From positions 2,308,001-2,372,000 of the forward strand of contig NC_019973.1 of the NCBI RefSeq assembly GCF_000230995.2: a stretch of DNA of 64,000 bases, given 5' to 3'. The position numbers and the translations under genes are program-made. This document shows, in pieces, positions 8,788 to 17,732 of the stretch. How positions within the stretch are numbered: position 1 is the first letter of the stretch; the number at the start of each line of letters is the position of its first letter. This DNA comes from Mesorhizobium australicum WSM2073. GTDB lineage: Bacteria > Pseudomonadota > Alphaproteobacteria > Rhizobiales > Rhizobiaceae. A model generated the notes under the pieces. That model was not told where the DNA came from. It searched no databases and saw nothing but the letters and a program-made list of their open reading frames with translations.

Positions 8788-9494
8788 TCACGGCAACTGC
8801 TTCAGCACGCCGACGACCGCCTTGCCGTCGGTGAAATAAGGGTCGCCGCCGCCATTGCGGCCGCTCCGGGTGGGGCCGATGCCCGCCAGGCCGCTGGTCG
8901 AGGCCAACAGGCCGGCGGCATTGAGATCGCCGACCATAAAGTCGCGCTCGGCATCGAGGTCGGGACCGATGTGATGGGTGATGGCGCCCGTGTCATGGCT
9001 CAGACCGACGCCGCGATCGAAGCTGGCGGCACCCAGCCAGAGCGGCCTGCCATCGTCGCCAACCGTATCCGTTCGCCAAAAACGGACGTGATGGCGCCGG
9101 TCGGCACTGTCGCCGACCGGCTTTTCGAAAGCGAGTCCTGGGCGCGGCCTTCGAACAGCAGACGGCTTATCGGTGCGTCGGGATAGGGGCGGGAAAACAG
9201 GACACTTTCGCCGATGTCGATGGCGGTTCTCAAGGTGACGGCGTCGGCGGTGTCCCAGCCGGCGACGGCGAAAGCGTGCACCAGCTCCTTCTCCGTGCCG
9301 ATCAGGCCGACATTGATGGGGTCGCCGGGAATGCCTTGCGACGTGTGGGTGACCATCTCGAAATGCCGATCGCGAAAGCCGCGATCACGGAATGTCCAGA
9401 ATTCCGGCGCCGCGACATAGGCGAGCGCCAGATAGCCGCCCAGCACGGCCACTACCCAGATCGCAATGCGTCGCTGGAGGCTTCGTTGGCTCAT
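8788..9494 (-). pseudogene. LssY_C-domain membrane-anchored protein, broken by a one-base deletion
   Basis: The intact frame from ATG 9494 gives a TM-anchored N-terminus (hydrophobic residues about 11-30) and part of an LssY-type C-terminal domain as far as SRLLFEGRAQD. There the frame slips: after GAC at 9137-9135 only two bases (TC) remain where a codon such as CTC is expected. The next frame gives AFEKPVGDSADRRHHVRFW and continues to an orderly end GDPYFTDGKAVVGVLKQLP, with a stop at 8788. LssY_C proteins normally read across this junction as D-L-A-F-E-K-P. Reading both frames gives a protein of about 235 residues. It may be a recent null mutation or a sequencing error. Function of the domain is poorly defined. 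Confidence 0.75.
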
Positions 9495-9605
9495 AAAGGC
9501 GGCTCGATCCGAGCGCTATCTGTTGCCTGACGGTTCCCTGGAAATCAATGGCCAGAGATGAGCGGACGGTTTATCGTCAGCCATCATTTTTTCGTGGGGG
9601 CGGGA

Positions 9606-10316
9606 ATGAAACGGAAGCCGACGGGCCCGAGAACGATGGCGTTGACCGCGGATCTTGTCGCCCGGGTCGAGCGCGTCGAACTGGATCCCGGGCCTGAGCC
9701 TGGAACGGCCGAGCACACCAACGCGGAGTTCGATGAGTTGGTCGCTCGACTGCTCGCCGAATATCGGCCCGAAATGCTATGGGTCTTCGCCTATGGTTCG
9801 TTGATCTGGAATCCCGAATTCGTTCCTGTCGAGCAGCGCCCGGCGACGGCGCCTGGATGGCACCGTTCGTTCTGCCTGAAGCTGACGCGTTGGCGGGGCA
9901 CGCGCGAATTGCCTGCCCTGATGCTGGCGCTGGACCGCGGCGGCAGCTGCAACGGGATCGTCTACCGGCTTCCCGATGAAGATCATTTCGGGCAGCTCGG
10001 CCAGCTGATGCGCCGAGAAATCGATGCCAACCCACCAACCAACGTGCCCTGCTGGATCAAGGTCAAGACCAAGGAGGGTCCGCTGCGCGCTCTGGCTTTC
10101 GTCGCCGCGCCGGGTGGCAAGGCCTATGCCGGACGGTTGCCGTTGGAGCAGGTTGCGGACACGCTGGCGCGAGCCGCCGGACACTGGGGGTCGTCGGCGC
10201 AGTATCTGTTCCGGACCGTCAGCAAGCTGGAAGAAAGCGGTATTCGGGACAAGAATCTCTGGCGCATCCAGGATCTCGTGGCTCGGCAAATTATCGCGTC
10301 CACCGGTGACGCATGA
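9606..10316 (+). CDS. ChaC-family gamma-glutamylcyclotransferase
   Basis: A 236-residue cytoplasmic enzyme. The glycine-rich nucleus VFAYGSLIWNPEF (about residues 46-58) is the ChaC signature, and the acidic catalytic residue expected in this family fits the glutamate of MRREI. ChaC enzymes cleave glutathione to 5-oxoproline and Cys-Gly. The start ATG 9606 follows a purine-rich GGGGGCGGG stretch; an upstream in-frame ATG at 9558 lacks one. It stands alone, convergent with the extensin-like gene that follows after 7 nt. Confidence 0.9.
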   Translation: MKRKPTGPRTMALTADLVARVERVELDPGPEPGTAEHTNAEFDELVARLLAEYRPEMLWVFAYGSLIWNPEFVPVEQRPATAPGWHRSFCLKLTRWRGTRELPALMLALDRGGSCNGIVYRLPDEDHFGQLGQLMRREIDANPPTNVPCWIKVKTKEGPLRALAFVAAPGGKAYAGRLPLEQVADTLARAAGHWGSSAQYLFRTVSKLEESGIRDKNLWRIQDLVARQIIASTGDA

Positions 10317-10323
10317 TCTTTTC

Positions 10324-11130
10324 CTACCGGCAGGCGCGGTAACCGTTCCTGCGGTTCTTGATGTCGAAATGGAAATGGTTGCGGTGGTCGTAATTGTAGC
10401 CGGGGCCGAGCACGGTGGTGAAATACTGGCAGCCGTCGGCGCGCACATTGTTGAGGAAGCCGCGGGTGCGGAAGGCGAACAGGCCGGGTTTGCGCACGTC
10501 GATGTCGTCGCCATTGTTGAGTTCGATGCTCATGACATCGAGCGCGTTGCCCTTGCCGTGCTCCGACAGCACGCCTTCGCCGGCAATGTTGCGGCAGGAG
10601 TAGCTTGAGCCCTGGTGGATGGTCCTGACGCCGGAGAAATAGCGCCAGCGGGCGGAGGGAACGAGTTCGTTCTTGGTCCAGGCGGCGAAGGTGGCGGCCA
10701 TGTCGCAGGTCAGGGTCGCGGCGGGTTTCATCTCGATGCTGCCGATAGCCGTGACCTTGACCGGATAGTCGATGCCGCACTGGCCCTCATGGATCGGTGC
10801 CAGATCGGTGTAGGCGACATCGAGGCGCTTCAGCTGCTGGCGGCAATCGGTTTCGCTGGCTGGAATCTGCTCCACCGGCGACATCGGCTCGTCCATGCGC
10901 GGATAGGCGGCCTGCGTCATGTAGGGATTGGACGGAACAAGCTTCTGCATGCCCTGATATTGCGGCACGGCCGCGGTCTGCGAGCCGACATCGACGGCAG
11001 GCTGCAGCGACAGCACGCTGCCGGTGTTGCAGGCGGAAACCGCGGCCAATGCAAGACCGGCGGCCATAAGCGCCGCAGGTTTCAATTGGTGCGCGGCGGC
11101 GAGGAAAACGGCGCGAAATTTGCCGGCCAT
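10324..11130 (-). CDS. extensin-like (M15-type) lipoprotein
   Basis: 268 residues. The N-terminus has a positively charged start, a hydrophobic run and a lipobox-like AAVSAC, so it is probably a lipoprotein. The C-terminal half is an extensin-like domain related to M15 D,D-peptidases: a SEHGKGNALDV block near residue 188 and a C-terminal HRNHFHFDI block supply the histidine and aspartate residues expected to bind zinc. Bacterial members are thought to act on, or bind, peptidoglycan. A second family member lies immediately upstream on the same strand (11247-12413), suggesting a local duplication with divergence. Confidence 0.85.
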   Translation of the reverse strand: MAGKFRAVFLAAAHQLKPAALMAAGLALAAVSACNTGSVLSLQPAVDVGSQTAAVPQYQGMQKLVPSNPYMTQAAYPRMDEPMSPVEQIPASETDCRQQLKRLDVAYTDLAPIHEGQCGIDYPVKVTAIGSIEMKPAATLTCDMAATFAAWTKNELVPSARWRYFSGVRTIHQGSSYSCRNIAGEGVLSEHGKGNALDVMSIELNNGDDIDVRKPGLFAFRTRGFLNNVRADGCQYFTTVLGPGYNYDHRNHFHFDIKNRRNGYRACR

Positions 11131-11246
11131 TGGCGGAATCCTACTTCTGGATATCCGGCATTTTAACGATCAAGGGTAAAGGAAAACTCAGCGTCCGCGT
11201 TCATGCCTGCGGCGGAATTGCGGCGGCGATCCTGCGTCAACCGCGT

Positions 11247-12413
11247 TTATTGGCAGAACGTGCCGCCATGCCGCCGGGGCTCAAGGTCGAGATGGAAGTG
11301 CAACGCGTGGTCGGCGTCGGCGCCTGGGCCGAGCACGGTCTTGAACGGGCCGCAGGCGGCCTTGCGCACGGCGTCGAGGAATTTGCCGTCTTTTTCCGGC
11401 GGCGCCGGCCCGACCTCGATCGTCCTGCCATCGGACAGCGTAAAGCTGGCAATGTCGAGCGCGTTGCCGAAAGCATGTTCCGACAGTTTGCGTGTGCCAT
11501 TGCGCGGCCGGCAGACGAAGGCCGACGCCTGGCCGATCGATTTCAGGTCAGCGCCGAATTCGGCTTTAGCCGCCGGCTGGATGACGTCGGCGGCAAAACG
11601 CGCCGCCGCCTCGGCCATCGGGCAGTTGAGCTCGGTGCCCGGAGCAATCGCGATCGATTTGCCAAGCGACTTCAGCACGATGGGGTAGGGGATCGAGCAG
11701 CCGATTTCGGGGTTGCTTTCGACCTTGTGCTCCTCGAATTCGACCCCGAGTGTCTTCAGGCGCTCGCGGCAGGCGACTTCCTCAGCCGGCATCTTGTCGG
11801 CGGGAAGATCGGCCGAGCGTGGATCGGGCAGCATCTTCTCCTCGTCACCTGCTTCCGCCGGCTTTGGCGTTGGCTGCGGGGCGACGGCCGGCGGTTGAGG
11901 TTCGGGCGTCGTGGTGGCGGGCTTTGGCGTCGGCGTCGGCGCCACGGCAGGCGGCTCCGGCTCGCTTTCGGTTTCGGCTGGTGGTTCCGGTGGTTTCGGG
12001 CTTTTCTGATGGGACTCTTCGTCGCTGGGTAGATCGGGGTCCTTGGGCGGGTTGGGCGCCGCGCCGCTCCTTGGATTTTCAGCGTTCTGGTCTTGCGACT
12101 TCGGGGCGTCCACCTTCGGAGTGTCCACTGGACGTGGCTCGGGCACCGGAACATCGGCGGACGGCCGAGCATCCTGCGTTGCCGGCGGTGCCGGATTGGG
12201 CGCGAGATGCTGCCTGGCTCGCGCTCTCGACTGCCGCTTGCCTCGCGGTTTCAGCGGCTGATCGGCCCGCTGTGTCAGCGGCTGCTCCACGCGCGGGCTC
12301 AGCGGCCTATGGTGTTTGTGACGATGTCTGGCGTGGGCCGGCATGACCAGCAGAGCCGTGACGACCAAGGCCAATGCAATCCTGTACCCTCGAGAAAAGC
12401 TCAGCTTTGCCAT
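11247..12413 (-). CDS. extensin-like (M15-type) exported protein with long Pro-rich linker
   Basis: 388 residues. A signal peptide covers about residues 1-28 (ending near MPAHA). There follows a low-complexity Pro/Glu/Lys-rich linker of about 160 residues, probably an extended cell-wall-spanning spacer. The C-terminal extensin-like domain has SEHAFGNALDIASF and ADHALHFHLDLEPR as the presumed metal-binding blocks, similar to its neighbour's. The open frame extends 20 codons further upstream, but the ATG at 12413 directly precedes the signal peptide. Same strand as the paralogue downstream, 116 nt apart. Likely periplasmic and peptidoglycan-directed. Confidence 0.85.
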   Translation of the reverse strand: MAKLSFSRGYRIALALVVTALLVMPAHARHRHKHHRPLSPRVEQPLTQRADQPLKPRGKRQSRARARQHLAPNPAPPATQDARPSADVPVPEPRPVDTPKVDAPKSQDQNAENPRSGAAPNPPKDPDLPSDEESHQKSPKPPEPPAETESEPEPPAVAPTPTPKPATTTPEPQPPAVAPQPTPKPAEAGDEEKMLPDPRSADLPADKMPAEEVACRERLKTLGVEFEEHKVESNPEIGCSIPYPIVLKSLGKSIAIAPGTELNCPMAEAAARFAADVIQPAAKAEFGADLKSIGQASAFVCRPRNGTRKLSEHAFGNALDIASFTLSDGRTIEVGPAPPEKDGKFLDAVRKAACGPFKTVLGPGADADHALHFHLDLEPRRHGGTFCQ

Positions 12414-12490
12414 CATCCACAAAACGGCACCGGTCGGCTGAAGTTGCCTGGACAGGCGCTTAGACCCGATCACAATCGGTTACCTCCGCG

Positions 12491-12865
12491 TTACGCGCCG
12501 ATCGCTTCCAGTCCCTCTTCCAGCCAGTCGGCGAGCAACGGCATGCCGAGCAGGTATTTTGCCGTGCGCTTGTTGGCGCGCTCGCGTGCCGCGGTTACGG
12601 CGTCAGCCCATTCCGAGGCGTCGTAGTCGCCGCGGCCGACCCAGGCCAGCGCGATCAGCTCGGCGGCCTCGTCGATATTGAGGTCGTTGATCAGCTCGCG
12701 CAGCTCTTCCTCGGTGAGGTTTTCCGAGCTTTCCTCGGCAAGGCCGTCATGGTGGTGGTTGTCATGCGTGTCACCGTCGAACTCGACCTCGTGTTCGGCA
12801 CCGTCGGCATAGTCCTCGTTGACGGCCGCGCTCAGCGCCTTGGCCTTGAGAATGAACAGCCGCAC
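12491..12865 (-). CDS. DUF3775-family protein
   Basis: 124 residues, acidic, with a His/Asp-rich stretch near residues 30-40 and the conserved-looking core EAAELIALAWVGRGDYDASEW near residues 65-86. This fits the DUF3775 family, whose function is unknown. The assigned start is GTG. In-frame codons upstream of it read LTIGPDT as far as a TGA, and family members usually begin with a similar I-S/G-P-x-x-V segment. The true start is therefore unclear: a non-standard start or a small upstream disruption are both possible. Confidence 0.7.
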   Translation of the reverse strand: MRLFILKAKALSAAVNEDYADGAEHEVEFDGDTHDNHHHDGLAEESSENLTEEELRELINDLNIDEAAELIALAWVGRGDYDASEWADAVTAARERANKRTAKYLLGMPLLADWLEEGLEAIGA

Positions 12866-13058
12866 GGTATCGGGGCCGATCGTGAGATCTCAGTCCTTTT
12901 CGAGCCGTCGCTGCACGGGCCCTCTCCGTCAGTCGTTTGCCGGATGATACCGGATTTGCGGCATCCGTCACCTCATGTTCTCCAGGCGATCTTTTTCCGG
13001 GATGAAACGCGGACCGCTCGGCGTTAGTGTTGCATTGTCACACCCTCAGGAGGTTTCC

Positions 13059-13595
13059 ATGCATAAAAGAGTGCTGATCCAGGCGGCGAGCGCGCTTATC
13101 GCTCTGCAGTTCCTTGCCGTTCCGGCGTTCGCCGCCGGCAGCAGTGGTGGTAGCGACCAGACTGTCACCCAGTGCAAGAAAGGCGAGGTCTGGGACAAGA
13201 AGAAGCAGAAATGCGTACCGCCGAAGGAAGGCATGCTGGACGACGACAGCATCTACGATGCAGGCCATGCGCTGGCGATGGCCGGCCGCTATGACGAGGC
13301 GATCTCGGTTCTCGTTCTTGCCGCCAACAAGCAGGATCCGCGCATCCTCAACTATCTCGGCTATTCGCACCGCCATTCCGGCCGCGTCAACGTCGGCCTT
13401 GGCTATTACGAGGAAGCGCTGCGCATCGATCCCGATTACACGCTGGTGCGCGAATATCTCGGCGAGGCGCATCTGCAGATCGGCGATCTGGCCGGCGCCC
13501 AGCAGCAGCTGATGGAAATCGAAAAGCGCACCGGCAAGGGTTCGCGCGAATACGGCATGCTGTCCGAGCAGATCGACCATTTCATGAGGAGCTGA
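13059..13595 (+). CDS. exported TPR-repeat protein
   Basis: 178 residues. A signal peptide (about 1-25, cleavage after AFAA) is followed by a short Lys/Cys-containing segment (QCKKGEVWDKKKQKCVPP) in which two cysteines may form a disulfide. Then come three TPR-like units from about residue 65 (GHALAMAGRYDEAI, YLGYSHRHSGRVNVGLGYYEEAL, YLGEAHLQIGDLAGAQQQL). Probably a periplasmic interaction scaffold; partner unknown. The ATG at 13059 is set by AGGAGG 6 nt upstream; the longer frame from 12975 is not supported. An intrinsic terminator follows at 13619. Confidence 0.88.
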   Translation: MHKRVLIQAASALIALQFLAVPAFAAGSSGGSDQTVTQCKKGEVWDKKKQKCVPPKEGMLDDDSIYDAGHALAMAGRYDEAISVLVLAANKQDPRILNYLGYSHRHSGRVNVGLGYYEEALRIDPDYTLVREYLGEAHLQIGDLAGAQQQLMEIEKRTGKGSREYGMLSEQIDHFMRS

Positions 13596-13618
13596 TCGGG
13601 CCCTCCTGATGTCTCAAA

Positions 13619-13647
13619 GCGGCTGCGAGCGATCGCGGCCGTTTTTG
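13619..13647 (+). terminator. intrinsic terminator after the TPR gene
   Basis: A GC-rich stem CGGCTGCGA / TCGCGGCCG (one G-U pair, 4-nt loop) runs from 13620 to 13641 and is followed by TTTTTG. It lies 25 nt after the stop of the TPR gene. Confidence 0.65.
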
Positions 13648-13760
13648 TTCGGCTCCGTCCCACGGCCGCCCCTGCTACAAAAGAAGGGATGATTTTTACA
13701 AAACCGATTTTTGGGCGTGAAAAGCCCGCAAAGATTGCTATATTCAAGGAAATTGCGGTG

Positions 13761-13803
13761 AAACGGTTCCGTTAGCCCGAGGCTGCCGGACCGTTTTCTT
13801 TTT
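13761..13803 (+). promoter_or_regulatory. terminator-like hairpin in the greA leader
   Basis: The stem AAACGGT-TCCG / CGG-ACCGTTT contains an inner AGCC/GGCT stem and is followed by a broken T-run (TTTTCTTTTT) ending at 13803. It lies 62 nt before the greA ATG and downstream of the TPR gene's own terminator, so it probably sits within the greA leader and could attenuate it. In E. coli the greA leader is attenuated, giving GraL RNAs; the parallel is inferred. Confidence 0.5.
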
Positions 13804-13864
13804 GTACCCCAACGACAAGGCTTCCCCCGAAACGCGGGGGCGGCAGCAGGAAAGGTCAGGCACT

Positions 13865-14338
13865 ATGAACAAGGTCCCGATGACAGGCGAGGGGTTCGCG
13901 TCATTGAAGGAAGAACTGCGTTGGCGCCAGCAGGAAGAGCGGCCTCGCATCATCGAGGCGATCTCCGAGGCGCGCTCGCATGGCGACCTGTCCGAAAATG
14001 CCGAATACCATGCCGCCAAAGAGGCGCAGAGCCTCAATGAAGGCCGCATCAACGAGCTCGAGGATTATATCGCGCGCGCCGAAGTGATCGACGTGACCAA
14101 GCTTAGCGGCGAAAAGGTCAAGTTCGGCGCCACCGTGGTGCTGGTCGACGAGGACACCGAGGAGAAGAAGACCTACCAGATCGTCGGCGACCAGGAAGCC
14201 GACGTGAAATCCGGCCGCATCTCGATCTCCTCGCCCATCGCGCGCGCGCTCATCGGCAAGGAAGTCGGCGACGCCATCGAGGTGAATGCGCCGGGCGGCG
14301 CCAGGGGTTACGAGATCGTCCAGGTGCAGTTCATCTGA
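13865..14338 (+). CDS. greA: transcription elongation factor GreA
   Basis: 157 residues, the standard GreA length. The N-terminal coiled-coil hairpin is clear ([15 protein letters not shown] at the start; [17 protein letters not shown] with the acidic tip residues near 40-56), and the C-terminal FKBP-like domain ends in [13 protein letters not shown]. GreA enters the secondary channel of RNA polymerase and stimulates cleavage of backtracked transcripts. The start was chosen as the ATG after AGGAAAGG. It is followed by the convergent LPS-core operon. As I recall, greA adjoins LPS-core genes in other rhizobia as well. Confidence 0.97.
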   Translation: MNKVPMTGEGFASLKEELRWRQQEERPRIIEAISEARSHGDLSENAEYHAAKEAQSLNEGRINELEDYIARAEVIDVTKLSGEKVKFGATVVLVDEDTEEKKTYQIVGDQEADVKSGRISISSPIARALIGKEVGDAIEVNAPGGARGYEIVQVQFI

Positions 14339-14444
14339 GGGCGTCGGCTGGGCGCAGCTCCGCGCTGACAGGTGCTATTCGCGCGAGGTTGGCGCCGCCC
14401 CTGCCGGCAGGCAGATGAGGGGCAGCGCCAACCCTGCCAATCGT

Positions 14445-15425
14445 TCAGTCTTTCCCGGTAGTTGTCCGCCTAAGCTCTAAAAGTCGTTCAGCCTCCGCCA
14501 TCACGTCCGAGGGCGTCACGCGTCTGCCACCAGGCGCCAGCAACGTCGACGCATACGGCCCGCGCGGTCCGGTCAAACCCGGCTCCGTCGCCAGGAACAC
14601 GGCGACCGTCGGCAGGCCGAAGGCGCTGGCGAGATGGGTCAGCCCGGTATCGGCGCCGATGACCAGGGTCGAGCGGCCGAGGATGGCGGCGATGGCGTCC
14701 AGCGGCGACTTTGGCATCACGACCGTGGCTGGCACGGCCTTGGCGATCGCTTCGGCTACCACCTTCTCCCGTTCGTTCGACCAGGTTGTGACCGGAATCA
14801 TGCCGCGCTCGACCAGCAGGCGGGCGGTTCCGATCCAGTCCTCGACCGGCCATTTCTTGTCCTCGCGGCTGGTGCCGTGCAGCAGGAACGCGGTCCTGCC
14901 GTCGACGCCGGCGATCATGCCCGCTGGCGCCACGATGCCGGAGTCGAGCGTCAAAAGGTCCGGCCGATAGCCGAGCGCCAGCCCGAACAGCCGCCGTGTC
15001 CGCTCGATGGCGTGCAGGTCGCGCGGCACCGCATAGGTGATATCATAGAACAGCGTCGCCGAGGGCTCGCGCACGCTCGACCGGTCGAAGCCGGCGATCG
15101 GCGCGCGCGCCTGGCGTGCCACCAGGGCCGACTTCAGCAGGCCTTGCGCATCGATGACGAGGTCGTAGCGGCATTTGCGCAAGGTTCGGCGCAAGGCCGC
15201 CGCCTCGCGCCAGGTGTTCGCGTCGAAGAGGTTCTTTCGCCAGCGCCTTATCGCCACAGTGTGGATGGTGCCGATAGCCGGATGCAGCGCGAGGATGCCG
15301 GCAAACGCCTCTTCCACGCACCAGTCGAAAGCGATATCGGGCCGTGCGCGGCAGGCATCCTGAAGTGCCGGAAAAGTGTGGATGACATCGCCCATCGACG
15401 AAGTCTTGACGATCAGTACCTTCAT
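14445..15425 (-). CDS. waaC: lipopolysaccharide heptosyltransferase I
   Basis: 326 residues, GT9 family. It begins [21 protein letters not shown], the WaaC hallmark, and has the C-terminal nucleotide-sugar region VIGADTGLTHLASAFGLPTVAVF. It transfers L-glycero-D-manno-heptose from ADP-heptose to a Kdo residue of the inner core at the cytoplasmic face of the inner membrane. The start overlaps the waaF stop by 4 nt, indicating translational coupling. It is the third gene of the hldD-waaF-waaC run on the minus strand. Confidence 0.92.
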   Translation of the reverse strand: MKVLIVKTSSMGDVIHTFPALQDACRARPDIAFDWCVEEAFAGILALHPAIGTIHTVAIRRWRKNLFDANTWREAAALRRTLRKCRYDLVIDAQGLLKSALVARQARAPIAGFDRSSVREPSATLFYDITYAVPRDLHAIERTRRLFGLALGYRPDLLTLDSGIVAPAGMIAGVDGRTAFLLHGTSREDKKWPVEDWIGTARLLVERGMIPVTTWSNEREKVVAEAIAKAVPATVVMPKSPLDAIAAILGRSTLVIGADTGLTHLASAFGLPTVAVFLATEPGLTGPRGPYASTLLAPGGRRVTPSDVMAEAERLLELRRTTTGKD

Positions 15426-16429
15426 GCCGCGGCCGGCACTTCCAGCAGGCGGTCCGCTGCCGCAGCGACCTGCGCGACTTCCAATGTCTTCAGACAGTTG
15501 AGATGACCGAGCGGACAGATTTTCCGGTGGCAGGGCGAGCAGGACAGGCCGAGCCAGACCAGTTCGCGACGCTCCGCCAGCGGCGGCGTGTTTTCAGGCG
15601 AGGTCGAGCCATAGACGGCAACGATGGATGTACCGACGGCGGCCGCGACATGCATCAGCCCGCTGTCGTTGGAGACCGCGAGCCTTGCCGCCGCGATCAG
15701 GTCGATGGCGTCCTCCAGCCGCGTCTGGCCAGCGAGGTCGACGACGCCGGGGGCAAGGGCTGCGATCTCCGCCGTCACGTCGCGGTCGTTCTTCGAACCA
15801 AACAGCGCGACCTCCAGGCCCTTGGCCAAGAATTCGCGGGCAAGGCCGGCATAGCTCTCGCTTGGCCAGCGCTTGGCCGGGCCGAACTCGGCCCCGGGCA
15901 TGAGGGCCACGAATTTCCGCGGCGCCAGGCCGAAACGATCGAGCAGGGCGGCCTGGTTTTTCGCGTCCACGGTCAGCCGGGGCGCGCGGAAACTGCCGCC
16001 CTGGGCGAGGCCGAAATAGGCCTGTGCGGTGCGTCGTTTCACGGCATCGGGCAACGGCACGATGTCGGTCAAGAGGCCGTAGCGCATTTCACGCAGATGG
16101 CCGAAACGGCGCGGAATGCGGGCAAAGAACGGGATCAGCGCCGACTTCCAGCTGCCCGGCAGGACATAGGCCATGTCGTAGCGGCCGCGCAGCAGACGGC
16201 CGAAACGGCGGCGATGGCTGAATTCGAGTGCGCCAGGCTTCAGCGGAAAGTCGATCTGCTGTCGGATTTCGGGCATGCGCTTGACCAGAGGTGCCGCCCA
16301 GGCGGGCGCCAGCACATCGATCGCGGCATCGGGATGGAGTTCCTTCAGCGCCGAGAACAGGCACTGCGCCATCACCATATCGCCCACCCAGCGTGGGCCG
16401 ATCACGAGGATCGTTGGGCTTTCAGCCAT
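15422..16429 (-). CDS. waaF: lipopolysaccharide heptosyltransferase II
   Basis: 335 residues, GT9 family. The N-terminal [19 protein letters not shown] and C-terminal [33 protein letters not shown] segments are characteristic of WaaF. It adds the second heptose to the LPS inner core. It overlaps hldD by 28 nt upstream and waaC by 4 nt downstream, so expression is tightly coupled. The cysteines near the C-terminus ([18 protein letters not shown]) are common in this family. Confidence 0.92.
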   Translation of the reverse strand: MAESPTILVIGPRWVGDMVMAQCLFSALKELHPDAAIDVLAPAWAAPLVKRMPEIRQQIDFPLKPGALEFSHRRRFGRLLRGRYDMAYVLPGSWKSALIPFFARIPRRFGHLREMRYGLLTDIVPLPDAVKRRTAQAYFGLAQGGSFRAPRLTVDAKNQAALLDRFGLAPRKFVALMPGAEFGPAKRWPSESYAGLAREFLAKGLEVALFGSKNDRDVTAEIAALAPGVVDLAGQTRLEDAIDLIAAARLAVSNDSGLMHVAAAVGTSIVAVYGSTSPENTPPLAERRELVWLGLSCSPCHRKICPLGHLNCLKTLEVAQVAAAADRLLEVPAAA

Positions 16430-17352
16430 TCGACATAGTCTCTGACGCCGGTTTCTACAGTGCGGAATTGCCCGTTATAGCCGGCCGCGCGCAAGCGGGA
16501 CATATCAGCCTGGGTAAAACTCTGATAGCTGCCCTTAAGGTGGTCGGGGAAGGGGATGAACTCAATCTCGCCCTTGCCCAGCGTGTCGATGACCGTTTCG
16601 GCGATCGCACGGAACGGCTGCGCGCGGCCGGTGCCGCAGTTGAAGATGCCGCTGGCGCCGCGCTTCCACAGCCACAAATTGACGTCGGCGACATCGCCGA
16701 CATGGATGAAGTCGCGGCTCTGTTCGCCCGGCCCGAAGCCATCGTAAGCGCCGAACAGCTTCGGGTTTTCGCCGCGCTCGACCTGATTGAACAGATGGAA
16801 GGCGACCGAGGCCATGGCCCCCTTATGCGCCTCGCGCGGGCCATAGACATTGAAGTAGCGCAAGCCGGCGACCTGGGAATGATCGCTGTCGAAGACCGTG
16901 CGCCTGACATAATCGTCGAAGAGTTTCTTGGAATAGGCATAGACGTTGAGCGGCCGCTCCAGCGCCGGCTCCTCGCGAAATTCGGCGCCGCCGCCATAGA
17001 CCGAAGCGGAGGAGGCGTAGAGGAAGGGCACGCGCAGCGCCTGGCACGCATGCAGCAGCCGTTTCGAATAGGCGTAATTCACCTCCATCATGAACTTGCC
17101 GTTCCACTCGGTGGTGGTCGAGCAGGCCCCCTGATGGAAGACGGCCTCGACACGGCCAAGCAAGCCGGCCTCCATGCCCGACAGGAAATCATCCTTGTCG
17201 AGATAGTCGGCGATGCCGAGGTCGGCCAAGTTGGCGATCTTGTGGCCGTCGGTGAGGTCGTCGACGACCAGGATGTCGTCATGGCCTTCCGCATTGAGCG
17301 CGGCGACGATGTTGGAGCCGATCATGCCGGCGCCGCCCGTGACGATGATCAT
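16402..17352 (-). CDS. hldD: ADP-L-glycero-D-manno-heptose 6-epimerase
   Basis: 316 residues, extended SDR. It has the NAD(P)-binding motif GGAGMIGSN at residues 6-14 and the catalytic YAYSK tetrad region near residue 140. It has the family's typical length and ends in a short helical tail. It converts ADP-D-glycero- to ADP-L-glycero-manno-heptose, the last step before the heptosyltransferases encoded immediately downstream (waaF, waaC). First gene of this minus-strand operon; the 143-nt upstream gap separates it from the divergent toxin-antitoxin pair. Confidence 0.95.
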   Translation of the reverse strand: MIIVTGGAGMIGSNIVAALNAEGHDDILVVDDLTDGHKIANLADLGIADYLDKDDFLSGMEAGLLGRVEAVFHQGACSTTTEWNGKFMMEVNYAYSKRLLHACQALRVPFLYASSASVYGGGAEFREEPALERPLNVYAYSKKLFDDYVRRTVFDSDHSQVAGLRYFNVYGPREAHKGAMASVAFHLFNQVERGENPKLFGAYDGFGPGEQSRDFIHVGDVADVNLWLWKRGASGIFNCGTGRAQPFRAIAETVIDTLGKGEIEFIPFPDHLKGSYQSFTQADMSRLRAAGYNGQFRTVETGVRDYVEWLKAQRSS

Positions 17353-17448
17353 GAAGGCCTCTGGTTGCGTGCGATTCCGGTCCTTATAAGGGAGGCTGGC
17401 CGGGCTGTCGACAAAGCAGGCGGTCGCTCGGAGCTCGCCCGCTCAGGC

Positions 17449-17477
17449 TTGTCTGTTTTGTCCATCTTGTCTATTAT
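17449..17477 (+). promoter_or_regulatory. TTGTC iterons and -10-like element upstream of toxin-antitoxin pair
   Basis: TTGTC occurs at 17449, 17458 and 17467, spaced exactly 9 bp apart, directly followed by TATTAT (17472-17477), which could be the -10. The antitoxin starts 18 nt later. An inverted copy (GACAA) lies at 17410-17414. Such an arrangement fits autoregulation by the antitoxin; this is inferred. Confidence 0.5.
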
Positions 17478-17495
17478 GGGCAAACGGAATTTCCA

Positions 17496-17732
17496 GTGAA
17501 ACACTATCCATCCACTGATCTGAAACAGAATCTCGGCGATGTGCTCGCGGCTGCCAGCCAGCAGCCGGTCTCCATCACTCGTCACAACAAGCCGAGATAT
17601 GTCCTGATGAGCATCGAGGCCTACGAAGCGCGCTTCGGCAACGATAGCCGTCGCGTCTACGCGGCCGAGGATGCACCGCTGCAACATGTCGAGATGCTGG
17701 AGGAGTACGCCGCGGAATTGGACCGTGATTAA
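17496..17732 (+). CDS. Phd/YefM-type antitoxin
   Basis: 78 residues. The N-terminal half (STDLKQNLGDVLAAASQQPVSI followed by HNKPRYVLMSIEAYE) is the Phd/YefM DNA-binding fold. The C-terminal tail, acidic and likely disordered (DAPLQHVEMLEEY), would bind the toxin. It overlaps the downstream toxin frame by 8 nt. The pair sits inside the LPS-core region, between hldD and a LysE gene. Confidence 0.88.
   Translation: MKHYPSTDLKQNLGDVLAAASQQPVSITRHNKPRYVLMSIEAYEARFGNDSRRVYAAEDAPLQHVEMLEEYAAELDRD

Noticed and set aside
16291..17499. 402-codon plus-strand frame over hldD
   Set aside because: Antisense to hldD, no homology.
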